Positions 54,572-63,738 of a DNA stretch of 64,000 nucleotides are shown piece after piece. The stretch's first letter is position 1; every line of letters begins with the position of its first letter. The notes beneath the pieces are model-generated. The model ran no database searches. It saw only the letters and a program-made list of their open reading frames with translations, and was not told the origin of the DNA. The position numbers and the translations under genes were made by a program. This stretch comes from Acidobacteriaceae bacterium (lineage in GTDB: Bacteria; Acidobacteriota; Terriglobia; Terriglobales; Acidobacteriaceae): assembly GCA_003131315.1 (NCBI GenBank), contig PKUV01000077.1, positions 1 to 64,000 of the forward strand, in the 5' to 3' direction.

Positions 54572-55189
54572 CTAGTAGAACTGGCGCCACTTAAAAATGT
54601 CTGGGCGGTAGGATGCGGGATCCTGATACTCGACGAACTCAAGGTAGTTTTCCTCGGGATCGAGCGCGAAGAGGGCGAGAAATCCCTTTCGAACTTCGAG
54701 CGGTTCTGGGTTGACCAGCTTCACTTGACACTCGTTCAACCGCGCTAGCATCTCCTTCATGTCCGCAATCACAAACGTCATATATGCAAGACCCTGCCGC
54801 TCGAACGTCCACTCAGTGATGGGCTGCTTCTGCGGATGCATTTTGGTCTGAATGAGTTTGATTCTTTCTCCGTATGGCGTCTGCATTCGTACAATCCGGA
54901 AACCATCGGGCGCAGCTCGGAACGGTCTACTCATCTCGGGAGTAGCTTGCGCGTCAGAGACCACCTTGAGCCCGAGCACGCCCGTATAAAAATCGAGCAT
55001 GCGGTCGATGTCAAAACATACGATTCCCGGTTCCAGGGGAACTACCATCTTCAGGGACCACGGTTGCCGGGCATGAGCGTCCATCGGTGTTCTCCCCTCA
55101 GCGTCCAAAACCATTCCCGAAGCTCCAGCAACAGCAGCGCTCTTCAGAAATGTGCGACGATCTAGATTCATTTTGCCAGACTCTGCCAT
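54572..55189 (-). CDS. Tat-exported VOC (glyoxalase/dioxygenase-fold) protein
   Basis: 205 residues from ATG 55189. A twin-arginine signal (LDRRTFLKSAAVAGASG) is followed by one VOC module pair (PGIVCFDIDRMLDFYTGVLG, MTFVIADMKEMLARL, ENYLEFVEYQDP). VOC proteins bind a metal via His/Glu and act as glyoxalases, epimerases or extradiol dioxygenases. Tat export of a folded, metal-loaded VOC protein is unusual and suggests a periplasmic reaction. It is convergent with the MFS gene (26-bp gap) and divergent from the aldehyde dehydrogenase. Confidence 0.82.
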   Translation of the reverse strand: MAESGKMNLDRRTFLKSAAVAGASGMVLDAEGRTPMDAHARQPWSLKMVVPLEPGIVCFDIDRMLDFYTGVLGLKVVSDAQATPEMSRPFRAAPDGFRIVRMQTPYGERIKLIQTKMHPQKQPITEWTFERQGLAYMTFVIADMKEMLARLNECQVKLVNPEPLEVRKGFLALFALDPEENYLEFVEYQDPASYRPDIFKWRQFY

Positions 55190-55583
55190 CAAGTCCCCAT
55201 TTGTTATTTCGGATCAGGAATGCCGTCCCGAGCATCTTCAACGTTGCGCTGAGAAGTCATTGCCGGGGATCACGTTTCCGATCACGGAGATGAGGCTACC
55301 GCGGTCGCGAAACCAAAAAATGAAATAAAGATTAATTCCTGTTCAGCTTTAGTCAACACACAAGGCTGATATGGGAAACTTAATAAGAATTAAGGGTCAA
55401 TTAAGGCTTCGAAGAGGTCGCAGTGTTAGGTTGACAGTGCGCGATCTCAGATCTCCTAGCCTTCCCCCTTGCACAACCGTTCGCCAGATGTGCAACGAAG
55501 ACGAACGCGGAGAATCTGAGATGAGCCGGCTGGTCCAGCGCTCGGAGGCTGGTTGGTACTGACCACAGAGGAGAAAAACTTTA
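55190..55583. other. Divergent promoter region (VOC / aldehyde dehydrogenase)
   Basis: About 390 bp with no supported gene. It holds the AT-rich segment 55310-55400, including the motif at 55332-55349. Short frames in it are not credible. Confidence 0.4.
55332..55349 (+). promoter_or_regulatory. Shared promoter motif, copy 2
   Basis: TTAATTCCTGTTCAGCTT, two differences from 51098-51115. Both copies lie in divergent gaps of the same neighbourhood, so a common regulator is possible; none is encoded nearby. Confidence 0.4.
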
Positions 55584-57086
55584 ATGGCATTGACCTCGAC
55601 CTCGACAAACCTGAGCACAATTCCATTCCTGATTGGAGGGAAGTGGATCAGCGATACATCCGCGCATTTCACGCATATCAACCCCGCCACTGGCGAGGCG
55701 AACTACAACATATGCGCGGCTACGGAGGCTCATCTCGACGAGGCTGTGCAGTCTGCTCACGAAGCTGCAAGAAGACCATCGTGGCGCAACATGTTGCCAC
55801 ACGAGCGAGCGAGGATACTCCACCGGATCGCAGACCTGATGATCGAGCGTTCTGACGTGTTGGCGCGTTGTCAGATGCTGGAGAACGGGAAGGTCTGGAA
55901 GGAGTGTAAGAACCAAGTCATCAACGGAGCTGCGACCTTCCGCTACTGTGCCGCAGCCATCGAGACTCTGGGTTCGGAAATCACCCCACCTCGAGGCAAC
56001 TACCTCTCCATGACGGTGTACGAACCGTGGGGAGTGGTTGCTGCCATCACGCCATGGAACTCACCGATAACCCTTTCGTGCAACAAAATCGCAGCTGCCC
56101 TGGCCGCCGGCAATGGAGTGGTTCTCAAGCCGGCGTCTTATACACCGACCTGCGGCATCGAGTTGGGGCGTGTTGCGCTGGATGCTGGTGTTCCGCCCGG
56201 CATTCTGAATGTCATACCGGGTTCTGGAAGCAAGATTGGCGATGCGTTGGTATCGCACCCATTGGTTCGAATGGTGTCGTTTACCGGAGGCACGGAGGTT
56301 GGAAGAAGAATCTCTGAACTGGCGGGCAAAAAACTGATTACTACCGTGCTAGAACTGGGCGGGAAATCCCCCCACATCGTTTTCCCGGATGCCGATCTCA
56401 ACGCCGCCGCGGATGCAGTCACCGTCGCTATCTTTGAGGGAACAGGGCAATCGTGCACCGCAGGATCGCGGCTTTTTGTCCAACGCAAAATCATCGACGA
56501 GTTCATCTCGATGGTGATGGAAAGAGCGCGTAAGCTTCGTGTGGGAAGGCCGGATTCGCCCGACGCGCAGCTTGGGCCTCTGGCAAGCTTCGGGCAACGG
56601 GAGTTCGTCGAGAGTATCGTGGACGGAGCGCGCCGCGAGGGTGCAGAGATTCTGATCGGCGGTGCTCGCCCCTCGGATCCGGATCTGGAAAAGGGTGCAT
56701 TCTACATGCCCACAATGGTTACGGGCATCACGAACAGTTCGCCAATAGCGCAGCAAGAGATCTTCGGGCCGGTGCTGTGTGTATTGCCCTTCGACGACGA
56801 GGAAGATTTGATGCGGCAGGCCAACGATACGTCGTATGGCCTGGCATCTGGTATCTGGACTTCAGACTACAAGCGTGCCTGGCGAGTGGCGCGAGGTTTG
56901 GAGGCGGGTATGGTTTGGATCAACACGTACAAGCAGTTTTCAACCGCGTCGCCGTTTGGTGGCTTCAAGGACAGCGGGATAGGCCGAGAGAAAGGTCTGA
57001 TGGGCATCCGAACCTATCAACAGGTGAAGTCCATGTTCTGGAGTATGTCCGATTCATTCGACGGTGGGTTCAGCATAGCGAAGTGA
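55584..57086 (+). CDS. NAD(P)-dependent aldehyde dehydrogenase
   Basis: 500 residues, full-length class of ALDH. Catalytic residues are visible: Asn159 (ITPWNSP), Glu257 (LELGGKS) and Cys291 (GQSCTAGSR). The cofactor site shows FTGGTEVG and the C-terminal NPFG-type segment appears as ASPFGGFKDSG. The subgroup resembles betaine/aromatic/vanillin-type dehydrogenases. It would oxidise the aldehyde expected from the ThDP enzyme to a carboxylate, but this pairing is inference. GAGGAG precedes the ATG at long spacing (about 11 bases). It is convergent with the cytochrome gene. Confidence 0.9.
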   Translation: MALTSTSTNLSTIPFLIGGKWISDTSAHFTHINPATGEANYNICAATEAHLDEAVQSAHEAARRPSWRNMLPHERARILHRIADLMIERSDVLARCQMLENGKVWKECKNQVINGAATFRYCAAAIETLGSEITPPRGNYLSMTVYEPWGVVAAITPWNSPITLSCNKIAAALAAGNGVVLKPASYTPTCGIELGRVALDAGVPPGILNVIPGSGSKIGDALVSHPLVRMVSFTGGTEVGRRISELAGKKLITTVLELGGKSPHIVFPDADLNAAADAVTVAIFEGTGQSCTAGSRLFVQRKIIDEFISMVMERARKLRVGRPDSPDAQLGPLASFGQREFVESIVDGARREGAEILIGGARPSDPDLEKGAFYMPTMVTGITNSSPIAQQEIFGPVLCVLPFDDEEDLMRQANDTSYGLASGIWTSDYKRAWRVARGLEAGMVWINTYKQFSTASPFGGFKDSGIGREKGLMGIRTYQQVKSMFWSMSDSFDGGFSIAK

Positions 57087-57172
57087 GCGCCGATCTCGTG
57101 GAAAATATCTCTCAGGCGAAGCCTTCATCCTTTGTGTACAAGGATGCCAGTGCAAAGAGTGGAAACTGCATC

Positions 57173-57703
57173 TTACTTCGGTGTAGATGGCTCTACCGGT
57201 GCTGTAAGCGCGGAACGCACCGAAGTTGATAGCGTATCGGCATGGGCCAGCAAAAGCGAGACCTCCCACGCTTGGCGTTCTGACAGAGATTGCCGGAAAC
57301 CGGGCATGCCGGTCAGTCGAATTCCATTGACAACCTTCCAATACGTTTCGCCGGGCTCATCATCCGTAACGCCCTTTCCCTTGAAAAGCGCGGGAGCGTG
57401 CGGAAATAATCCTATGGCTATCGCAGATTGAGGAAGACCAGGAAGACCGTGGCAGACCGCACAGTTGTCCCGATAAATCTTGGCGCCTTCCAGGTAGATT
57501 GTCTCATCCGCCATAATTGGAACAGATTTTGGCCTCTCGCGACTAATTCGAGCCCTTAAGGCTGATTTCGCAAAGAAGTCTTCCAGGGGCATCGGGCTAG
57601 ACGCCGTGGCCGCTGGAGCGATCCCCGCCATAAAATACAGCGCCACTCCAGCCACAAGAATAGCTACGCCAGTCACAGCACCTAAAAGGAAAATCTTCGG
57701 CAC
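57173..57703 (-). CDS. Membrane-anchored class I cytochrome c
   Basis: 176 residues from the GTG at 57703 (GGGAGG about eight bases upstream; no better ATG). One N-terminal anchor or signal helix (LLGAVTGVAILVAGVALYF) leads to a single haem site CAVCHG at about 81-86, with the likely axial Met in RLTGMPGF. It is the cytochrome-c/cbb3-like small fold, facing the periplasm. It probably accepts electrons from a periplasmic oxidase or dehydrogenase of this neighbourhood. The YVTN propeller gene lies 95 bp upstream on the same strand. Confidence 0.87.
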   Translation of the reverse strand: MPKIFLLGAVTGVAILVAGVALYFMAGIAPAATASSPMPLEDFFAKSALRARISRERPKSVPIMADETIYLEGAKIYRDNCAVCHGLPGLPQSAIAIGLFPHAPALFKGKGVTDDEPGETYWKVVNGIRLTGMPGFRQSLSERQAWEVSLLLAHADTLSTSVRSALTAPVEPSTPK

Positions 57704-57798
57704 GATAAAGCCTCCCTCAAGAAATGAAAGCACGGATGTGAGATTAACCAGCCACAGATTTACGAGAACCAGGGTTTCCGAGGTTGCTAAGTCGACGA

Positions 57799-58833
57799 CT
57801 ATTTATCCAACACGAGAATCTTGAACGTGCCGGGCGCTCTCACGACAGCGGGACGGGGGTTCTCGGGCGTCGCTTGCGGAACTGTCACAGTTGCACTGGG
57901 AAGATAAACCTTACGAGTTTTAGGGTCGACCGCCAAGGTGTTCGCTTTTTGCTTCGTCGTCACCGTTTCGACGGCGCTGTATTCATCCGCCGAGTCTTGA
58001 TGAATGATGGTCACAGAACCGTTGTTGGCGTTGAAGATCAGCCTAGTTGCTGGATCAAAGGCGGTGGCATCGACATGGGGACCGATCGGCAAAGTCGTGA
58101 TGATTTTTCCAGAGTCCGCATTTGCGACTGCCATGAGCTGGTTGTTGCAGCCGATAAACAGGCGCCTTCGTTCACGATCGATTGCCATACTGGACGGGGC
58201 CTCGCATGGAGCAGTTGGCCAACGCCCGATTACCTTAAGGCTCTGGGCATCAATACGAACCAAAGTGCTTTTATCTTCGAGGTTCACCCAAACGCTTCCC
58301 TTTTCGTCATTGACAGGGAACTCCGGTTCTCCCCCAAGTTCGATCGTGTTTGCGACTTTTCCATCGCTTGCTCCGAAGACAGTCACGTTGTCACCGTGAT
58401 GGTTAAATGCGAACACCCGGCCTGAGACAGAGTCATATAGAACGCCATCTGGACTCTTTCCAGCTGGTACTTCACCCAGGTGTTTTAAAGTGTTCAGATC
58501 AAAGATAGTGACGGTGGATGATAAGCCACTGGTTATAAAGCCGCGTCCCAATTTCGAGGCGATAGCGATACCATGAACGCCGTTCAGATCGGTGACCCGG
58601 CCCACGAACTGTTCCGAATCGAGATCGAGGACTTCTACTTGTGTTTGGTGAGATACATAGAGCCGGCGGGCGTCTGGGTCGATAGTCATGTAATCCCAGG
58701 AGCCGTCTCCGCTAATCGGAATCTCTTTCACCAGATGATAGCCACCAGCAGATGCTGCCGAGACCAATGTGGCGGCACCGAAAATAAACAAGGCTAAATG
58801 ATTCTTGACTACACGTCTCACCAACCTGAGCAT
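57799..58833 (-). CDS. Exported YVTN-family beta-propeller
   Basis: 344 residues from ATG 58833 (GAAGGAG upstream). After an export signal (LFIFGAATLVSAASAG) the protein is a run of about seven 40-residue YVTN/YncE-like repeats (DPDARRLYVSHQTQVEVLDL, SVSGRVFAFNHHGDNVTVF, DRERRRLFIGCNNQLMAV, DPKTRKVYLPSATV). These propellers bind ligands or partner with periplasmic electron-transfer proteins. No catalytic residues can be named. It sits between the cytochrome c gene and the alpha/beta hydrolase gene on one strand, so a three-gene unit is likely. Confidence 0.85.
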   Translation of the reverse strand: MLRLVRRVVKNHLALFIFGAATLVSAASAGGYHLVKEIPISGDGSWDYMTIDPDARRLYVSHQTQVEVLDLDSEQFVGRVTDLNGVHGIAIASKLGRGFITSGLSSTVTIFDLNTLKHLGEVPAGKSPDGVLYDSVSGRVFAFNHHGDNVTVFGASDGKVANTIELGGEPEFPVNDEKGSVWVNLEDKSTLVRIDAQSLKVIGRWPTAPCEAPSSMAIDRERRRLFIGCNNQLMAVANADSGKIITTLPIGPHVDATAFDPATRLIFNANNGSVTIIHQDSADEYSAVETVTTKQKANTLAVDPKTRKVYLPSATVTVPQATPENPRPAVVRAPGTFKILVLDK

Positions 58834-58885
58834 AGCTTCTCCTTCGTGGAACAATAGATGTCCGGACAAACCAGAGATTCCTTAA

Positions 58886-60133
58886 TTATTCATTCTCTCG
58901 TGCGGGATTGGACGGTCCAGCGTTAGGCGACACCATGCGAATAATCCATGGCATCGTGACTTGCTGAAAGATTATGGGATCGGACCAGACCTTGGGATCC
59001 CTGCCCATGTGCCCGCCTAGAGGATTAATCCACGCTTCTTTTGGCGTCTGACCACTGTGAAGAAGCAAATCTACATCCGCGATCGGCACCTGTGTATCAA
59101 GGACGCCGCCGATTACCAGCATTGGTGCCATCGGTTTATCGAGGAAGCCCTGCTTCTTGAGCGACATTCGTTCCCGCACATCAGCTAACGCGTCCAGATT
59201 CGTCGCTCCCTCATACATGAACAGTTGGGCTTGGACGAAGCCAAAGAGATATTCCCTATTTTTGGAGAGCGCCATCGTCCGTGAGCGTGCAAACGTCTCG
59301 TCGATCGGTGGCGACTGTGATACAACGGCGCAAAGTCGATTCCCTTCGATTGCCGCTAGCAAGGTCGACCAGTATCCACCTAGACTGCTGCCATATATCG
59401 CGACTCGTTTCTTGTCCACGTCCGGCCGCTCGAACAAATAATCAACGGCGCGGACAAGCATGCGCTCCGCTCCGGGAGCGGCCTTGATGGGCGCCTGGCC
59501 ACCACCCGGTGGGTCCAGCGCTAGATAGCCGATTCCATAGGTAAGCAGCGGCCGCAGACGTTCGGCCATGTCTTCCTTGCGGCTATCCAGACCGCCAATC
59601 CCTACCACGATCGGCGCTTCTTTAATCCCCTTCGGCATTTGGAGATAGGCGATGATCTCCTTTCCCTCAAAGGGAATCCTCACTACCTCCAGCGGCGGAG
59701 TCAGCAACTTGCCATGAGCAAGATAGGCCTCGCGGGCCTTCTGGTAAGCTTTTTCTTTTCCCGGAGAATTGGGCACTGGCCAGCGAGCCATCGTGTGGTA
59801 GAGCCAAGCCTTGATGAAATCATCGTCCGCATTTTCTGATGATTTCTCCGACCGCGCCTTCTCCGTATAACGATTGCCAATGACCATCCAAGACGCTGCC
59901 CACTCATCCGGGTCCAGACTCTTAAGGCGACCCAAGGCCTCGCGGACATCGTCAGGAGCCACTCCGTTGAATGGATAGGCGTTGTGATCGGCTCTTTTCT
60001 GAGCTTCCGCCTTCAGTTCCTCCAAGGTGCGCTCTTGCGCCCGGCAGCGAAGCGCACCTGACACCAGAACCAAGAAGCATGCCCAGATTAGCAGCCGCGT
60101 GACAACAATTGGTCTTTCAAACTTCATCATCAT
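58886..60133 (-). CDS. Exported alpha/beta hydrolase (FrsA/C-C-hydrolase-like)
   Basis: 415 residues. Signal peptide, then a helical N-terminal cap of about 140 residues (as in FrsA and 2,6-dihydroxypseudooxynicotine hydrolase), then the alpha/beta hydrolase core: nucleophile elbow GSSLGG with Ser250, an acid in VIGGVLDTQVP and His in LGGHMGRD. The oxyanion region reads GIGGLDSRKED. It would hydrolyse an ester or a C-C bond in the periplasm. TonB receptor 3 lies just upstream on the same strand with a 37-bp gap, so substrate uptake and cleavage may be linked. Confidence 0.82.
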   Translation of the reverse strand: MMMKFERPIVVTRLLIWACFLVLVSGALRCRAQERTLEELKAEAQKRADHNAYPFNGVAPDDVREALGRLKSLDPDEWAASWMVIGNRYTEKARSEKSSENADDDFIKAWLYHTMARWPVPNSPGKEKAYQKAREAYLAHGKLLTPPLEVVRIPFEGKEIIAYLQMPKGIKEAPIVVGIGGLDSRKEDMAERLRPLLTYGIGYLALDPPGGGQAPIKAAPGAERMLVRAVDYLFERPDVDKKRVAIYGSSLGGYWSTLLAAIEGNRLCAVVSQSPPIDETFARSRTMALSKNREYLFGFVQAQLFMYEGATNLDALADVRERMSLKKQGFLDKPMAPMLVIGGVLDTQVPIADVDLLLHSGQTPKEAWINPLGGHMGRDPKVWSDPIIFQQVTMPWIIRMVSPNAGPSNPARENE

Positions 60134-60170
60134 TTGTCATGATCCCAAACCCTCGGAAAGGGCGATGTCA

Positions 60171-63100
60171 TCAGAAAATTATCTTCAATGCGAACTGCAC
60201 CTGTCTGGAGGTCGTAGAGGTGCTATCAATAAAACCTGCTCCCCCTATCGGGTTACCGCCCTGATCAAAGAGTGTGTTGTTGTCCAGGGGGGGTAAAAAA
60301 TTGGAGTGATTGAGCGCATTAAACAGCTCTGCCCGAAACTGTATGTTGAAAGTTTCCGAGATGCGGCGGATGTAGGTGTTCTTGAAGAATGAAAAATCAA
60401 GTTCCGTCGTTCGAGGACCGCGCAAACTGTTGCGCCCCGCATTTCCTAACAGGGTTAGAGGGTTAGGAGGACTAAAACAGTTAACGTTGATGTACTGAGC
60501 TGGATTGCCAGGATTGACCGCCGTCTTGCATCCTGGCCCCGTCGTCAGACGATTGGGGTATGCGTAAGGTGAATTGTCAAGCGTACCGAGGGGATCACCC
60601 CCGACGAGCGGCGTAAATGGAGCACCGGCATGGATGCTGAAGATGGCGCCTAACTGCCAGCCGTTGAGTGCAACCGCGGCGGGACCATGCAGGGACTTGA
60701 GAATGGGCGCGTTCCAAAGTGCGTTGAACGTCGCATTGTATGGCTCATCGAAATCGGACACGCCGCGGCTCAGACGCCGGTCAAAAAAGAACAGGTTGGA
60801 GATGGAGTTGTTGAAGGGATCACCCACGTTGCCCATGGACCCGGTATCAATGCTTTTGCTCCAGGTAAAGGAACCCTGGGCCTGAAATCCGTGCGCCATT
60901 TCTTTTTTCACTTGCGCCTGTAGTGAATCGTAGTAGGAACTGGATTGCCAATCTGTGTAGTCGATTCGGCCGAACGTTGGGTTGATTACAGTCCCCGGAG
61001 AAGACGGCCACAAGTAGCCGGCTGGGGTTAGAGTCGGCAATACCATGTTCGCATCATCTCCGCGGAACAACATATGTTTTCCACGTGAACCAACGTAGGC
61101 GACGGTTGCTGCCAGGTGGGGCGCCAGTTCTTGCTGTACGTTCAGGTTCCACGCGATCAAGTAGTTGCGCTTTGGGTTGTACTGGATATAGCCCTCGCGC
61201 AACTGATTCAGGCCCTGCAGAAGCGTAAAACATTCTGTTGGGAAGCACCCCGGCGGCAATGCGGTGGCGCGTCCTTGTTCTGTGAACGGAGCAGAACTGA
61301 AGGCTGTCAGCCCGTATTGGTACACGAGAGGCAGGACATCAAGTATGCCGGCGCCGCCGCGAATGGCCGTCTTCTGGTTTGCAAAGGGGGCCCAGGCAAA
61401 ACCGACTCTCGGTTCAAAGTTGCGGCGAGTAGGATTCTGAAAAAATGGATCGCCCAAGTGAGGCGCCGTAGCCGTTAGACTCCGCATATTTGCCAGCTTT
61501 CCGCGGGCCTCTGTCGGCACCGATGACGTCTCGTAGCGCAGCCCCAGATTCAGCGTAAAGTTGGGCTTCCATCGAAAATCATCTTGAATATACAGACCCA
61601 GGATGTTCTGCCGGTAATCTCTCGGGCTGTGCGCTGCCAGAAGTCCGGCCGACAATGCGACCGGGACGTTGGTCAAGAAATTTCGGAGTGAACCGAAGGA
61701 GTACTGTCCTCCATCCGTGTTGTCCTGAATCACGCTTGTGTACATGCGTTCGAAGGCGAAGCCAAATTTCACAATGTGTTTTCCCTTGGCCAGGAAAGCG
61801 TCATCGTATCCCTGATAGGAAGTGAAGCCAGCCTTAGTAAAACCGTAGTTGTTAAGGCCCCCCTGAAAGGTGGTAATCCCGGACACAGATAATTGCGGGG
61901 CGGTAAACCCGGGCACGGCCGCCAATGCTGGATCGGCGGCAAGAGGATTCAGGGCAGCATTGGCATAGCCACCATTGGCGGTCACTCGATTAACACCTAT
62001 CCGGAATGAGTTGATCAATTGCGGATTGAAGATGTGCCTTTCCTCGACGGCAAGGAACTGGCGACCTCTTTTCTGTCCCACTTGAATATTTCCCAGGGCA
62101 TCAGGCAGGGTGGTAAGACCCCTATCAAATTGGTAGGTCCCGAAGATGCTGTCCGCCGAGGTGATCGTCTGATCAACTCGACCGGTCACAAAGTTCCCGT
62201 TCGTTACCGCCTGTGCGGCAAACTTGTAGACGCCAGTGTCCCCGTCGCCTTGCAAGCCCGCGTTTGGCAGATGCCACAAGGGGAGATATGGCGCTACCAA
62301 TGGGTCCACAGTCACATTTCCGAGACCGTCATGCAGAATGCCATTGTGAGCGTCCCCTGACGGTACAACATCATTATTCGTAATTCCTAGCGATTGACGA
62401 ATCCCCTCATAGTTCGCAAAGAAAAACGTCCGGTCTTTACGGATGGGGCCTCCAAAAGAGGCTCCGAATTGATTCCGCCGGAAAGGTGGTTTCACTCCGT
62501 CAAAGTAGTTACGAGCGTCCAGAGCGCTATTGCGCAAGAAGTCGTATGCGGTGCCATGCCAGTGATTGGTTCCGGAATGAGTGACGGAATTGATCACGCC
62601 GCCTGAGGTGCGGCCGTACTCAGCGGAGTAATTGCTCGTCATCACTGAGAATTCCTCAACGGAGTCTACCCCTGCGGCAGCCCCGAGCACGCTGCCCGGG
62701 CCTCCGTTCAGCCAGTCGTTCACATTGACTCCATCCACGCGATAGCTGCTCTGTTGGGGACGGGTACCGGAGATCGTAAGCATGGTCCCGAACCCGCGAT
62801 TCCCGCGGCCGCCACCGGCCCCCCCGGTTGACGGTTGGATCGACTCCATCGAGTTGACGCCAGGAGTCAGAGTGGCTAAGAGAGTCCAGTCTCTTCCATT
62901 CAGGGGCAAATCGGTCACCGTCTTTGATCCCACTTGATCGCTGAGCGCGGAAGTGGTTAATTGCACGCCGGACGCGATATCTTGCACTTCGATTCTCTCT
63001 TGAGTTGTGCCCGGCTTCAGCTTCATGTTGATCAACATCTGCGAACCAACGGTGACATCGATTCCTAGCTGCGCCTCGGTAGCGAAACCAGCGGCCGTCA

Positions 63101-63356
63101 CGGTAATCGAGTAAGTGCCTGGTAAAAGATTAGATACGGAATACGACCCATTCCCATCTGTCGGTACAACTCGCGAGGTTCCAGTCGCAATATTTTTGAT
63201 GGTCACTTGCGCTCGCGCAATCACCGCGCCGGACGCATCACTGACTGTTCCGAGAATCGTTCCCCCAGCCACCTGCGCATGCGCGGGAGTAAACAGTGAA
63301 ACTCCAAGAACCATCACGAGAACAACACCGAACACCCACCGACCTTTGAGCGACAT
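60171..63356 (-). CDS. TonB-dependent receptor, Oar-like (receptor 3)
   Basis: 1061 residues. The signal peptide ends TPAHAQ. A carboxypeptidase-regulatory-like domain follows at about 33-115 (ILGTVSDASGAVIARAQVTI ... YSVSNLLPGTYSITV), then a plug (LPLNGRDWTLLATLTPGV, YRVDGVNVNDWL, GGVINSVTHSGTNHWHG) and a barrel ending QFALKIIF. GGAGG precedes the ATG. It heads a minus-strand series with the hydrolase, propeller and cytochrome genes. The substrate is unknown; by association it is whatever the periplasmic hydrolase cleaves. Confidence 0.92.
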   Translation of the reverse strand: MSLKGRWVFGVVLVMVLGVSLFTPAHAQVAGGTILGTVSDASGAVIARAQVTIKNIATGTSRVVPTDGNGSYSVSNLLPGTYSITVTAAGFATEAQLGIDVTVGSQMLINMKLKPGTTQERIEVQDIASGVQLTTSALSDQVGSKTVTDLPLNGRDWTLLATLTPGVNSMESIQPSTGGAGGGRGNRGFGTMLTISGTRPQQSSYRVDGVNVNDWLNGGPGSVLGAAAGVDSVEEFSVMTSNYSAEYGRTSGGVINSVTHSGTNHWHGTAYDFLRNSALDARNYFDGVKPPFRRNQFGASFGGPIRKDRTFFFANYEGIRQSLGITNNDVVPSGDAHNGILHDGLGNVTVDPLVAPYLPLWHLPNAGLQGDGDTGVYKFAAQAVTNGNFVTGRVDQTITSADSIFGTYQFDRGLTTLPDALGNIQVGQKRGRQFLAVEERHIFNPQLINSFRIGVNRVTANGGYANAALNPLAADPALAAVPGFTAPQLSVSGITTFQGGLNNYGFTKAGFTSYQGYDDAFLAKGKHIVKFGFAFERMYTSVIQDNTDGGQYSFGSLRNFLTNVPVALSAGLLAAHSPRDYRQNILGLYIQDDFRWKPNFTLNLGLRYETSSVPTEARGKLANMRSLTATAPHLGDPFFQNPTRRNFEPRVGFAWAPFANQKTAIRGGAGILDVLPLVYQYGLTAFSSAPFTEQGRATALPPGCFPTECFTLLQGLNQLREGYIQYNPKRNYLIAWNLNVQQELAPHLAATVAYVGSRGKHMLFRGDDANMVLPTLTPAGYLWPSSPGTVINPTFGRIDYTDWQSSSYYDSLQAQVKKEMAHGFQAQGSFTWSKSIDTGSMGNVGDPFNNSISNLFFFDRRLSRGVSDFDEPYNATFNALWNAPILKSLHGPAAVALNGWQLGAIFSIHAGAPFTPLVGGDPLGTLDNSPYAYPNRLTTGPGCKTAVNPGNPAQYINVNCFSPPNPLTLLGNAGRNSLRGPRTTELDFSFFKNTYIRRISETFNIQFRAELFNALNHSNFLPPLDNNTLFDQGGNPIGGAGFIDSTSTTSRQVQFALKIIF

Positions 63357-63738
63357 GGCTCACGACCTCCGTGTTATTTGAGCTGAGAACGACCAAAATG
63401 CTCACCTGCCTTTTGCAGCCGACGAACGACGACTCAAACCATGCTCGCTCGCCTTCCTGCACGCTGCTGGTTAGCGGCGAGACAGTACCACGAGTCGTGA
63501 AAGGCATGAATTAACCAAAAATTAATTTACTTTAACTTAATCCGCGCACAGGGCTCGTTCACCCCTGGACTTCGCAATTACACCCCAACCTTGCGATGTG
63601 CTATGGCTCCGCAATGGTGGTGGCTTAATGGGCACCCAGGCGCAAGAACGAAAGCAAGAAGACTCGTTGCACCGTTGTTTCACTCCTTTTCCCTCGAGGC
63701 TTCTTCACTGTCTCTTCTCGCGCGGGGAGAGATTTGGC
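63357..63738. other. Upstream region of TonB receptor 3
   Basis: About 380 bp with no gene. An AT-rich block at about 63500-63545 (on the minus strand containing TTAATTTTTGGTTAATTC) probably holds the receptor promoter. Confidence 0.4.

Noticed and set aside
57126-57146. Hairpin CATCCTT / AAGGATG between the aldehyde dehydrogenase and cytochrome genes
   Set aside because: A 7-bp stem in a convergent gap could terminate both genes, but it is AT-rich, short and without a T-run, so not strong enough to list.
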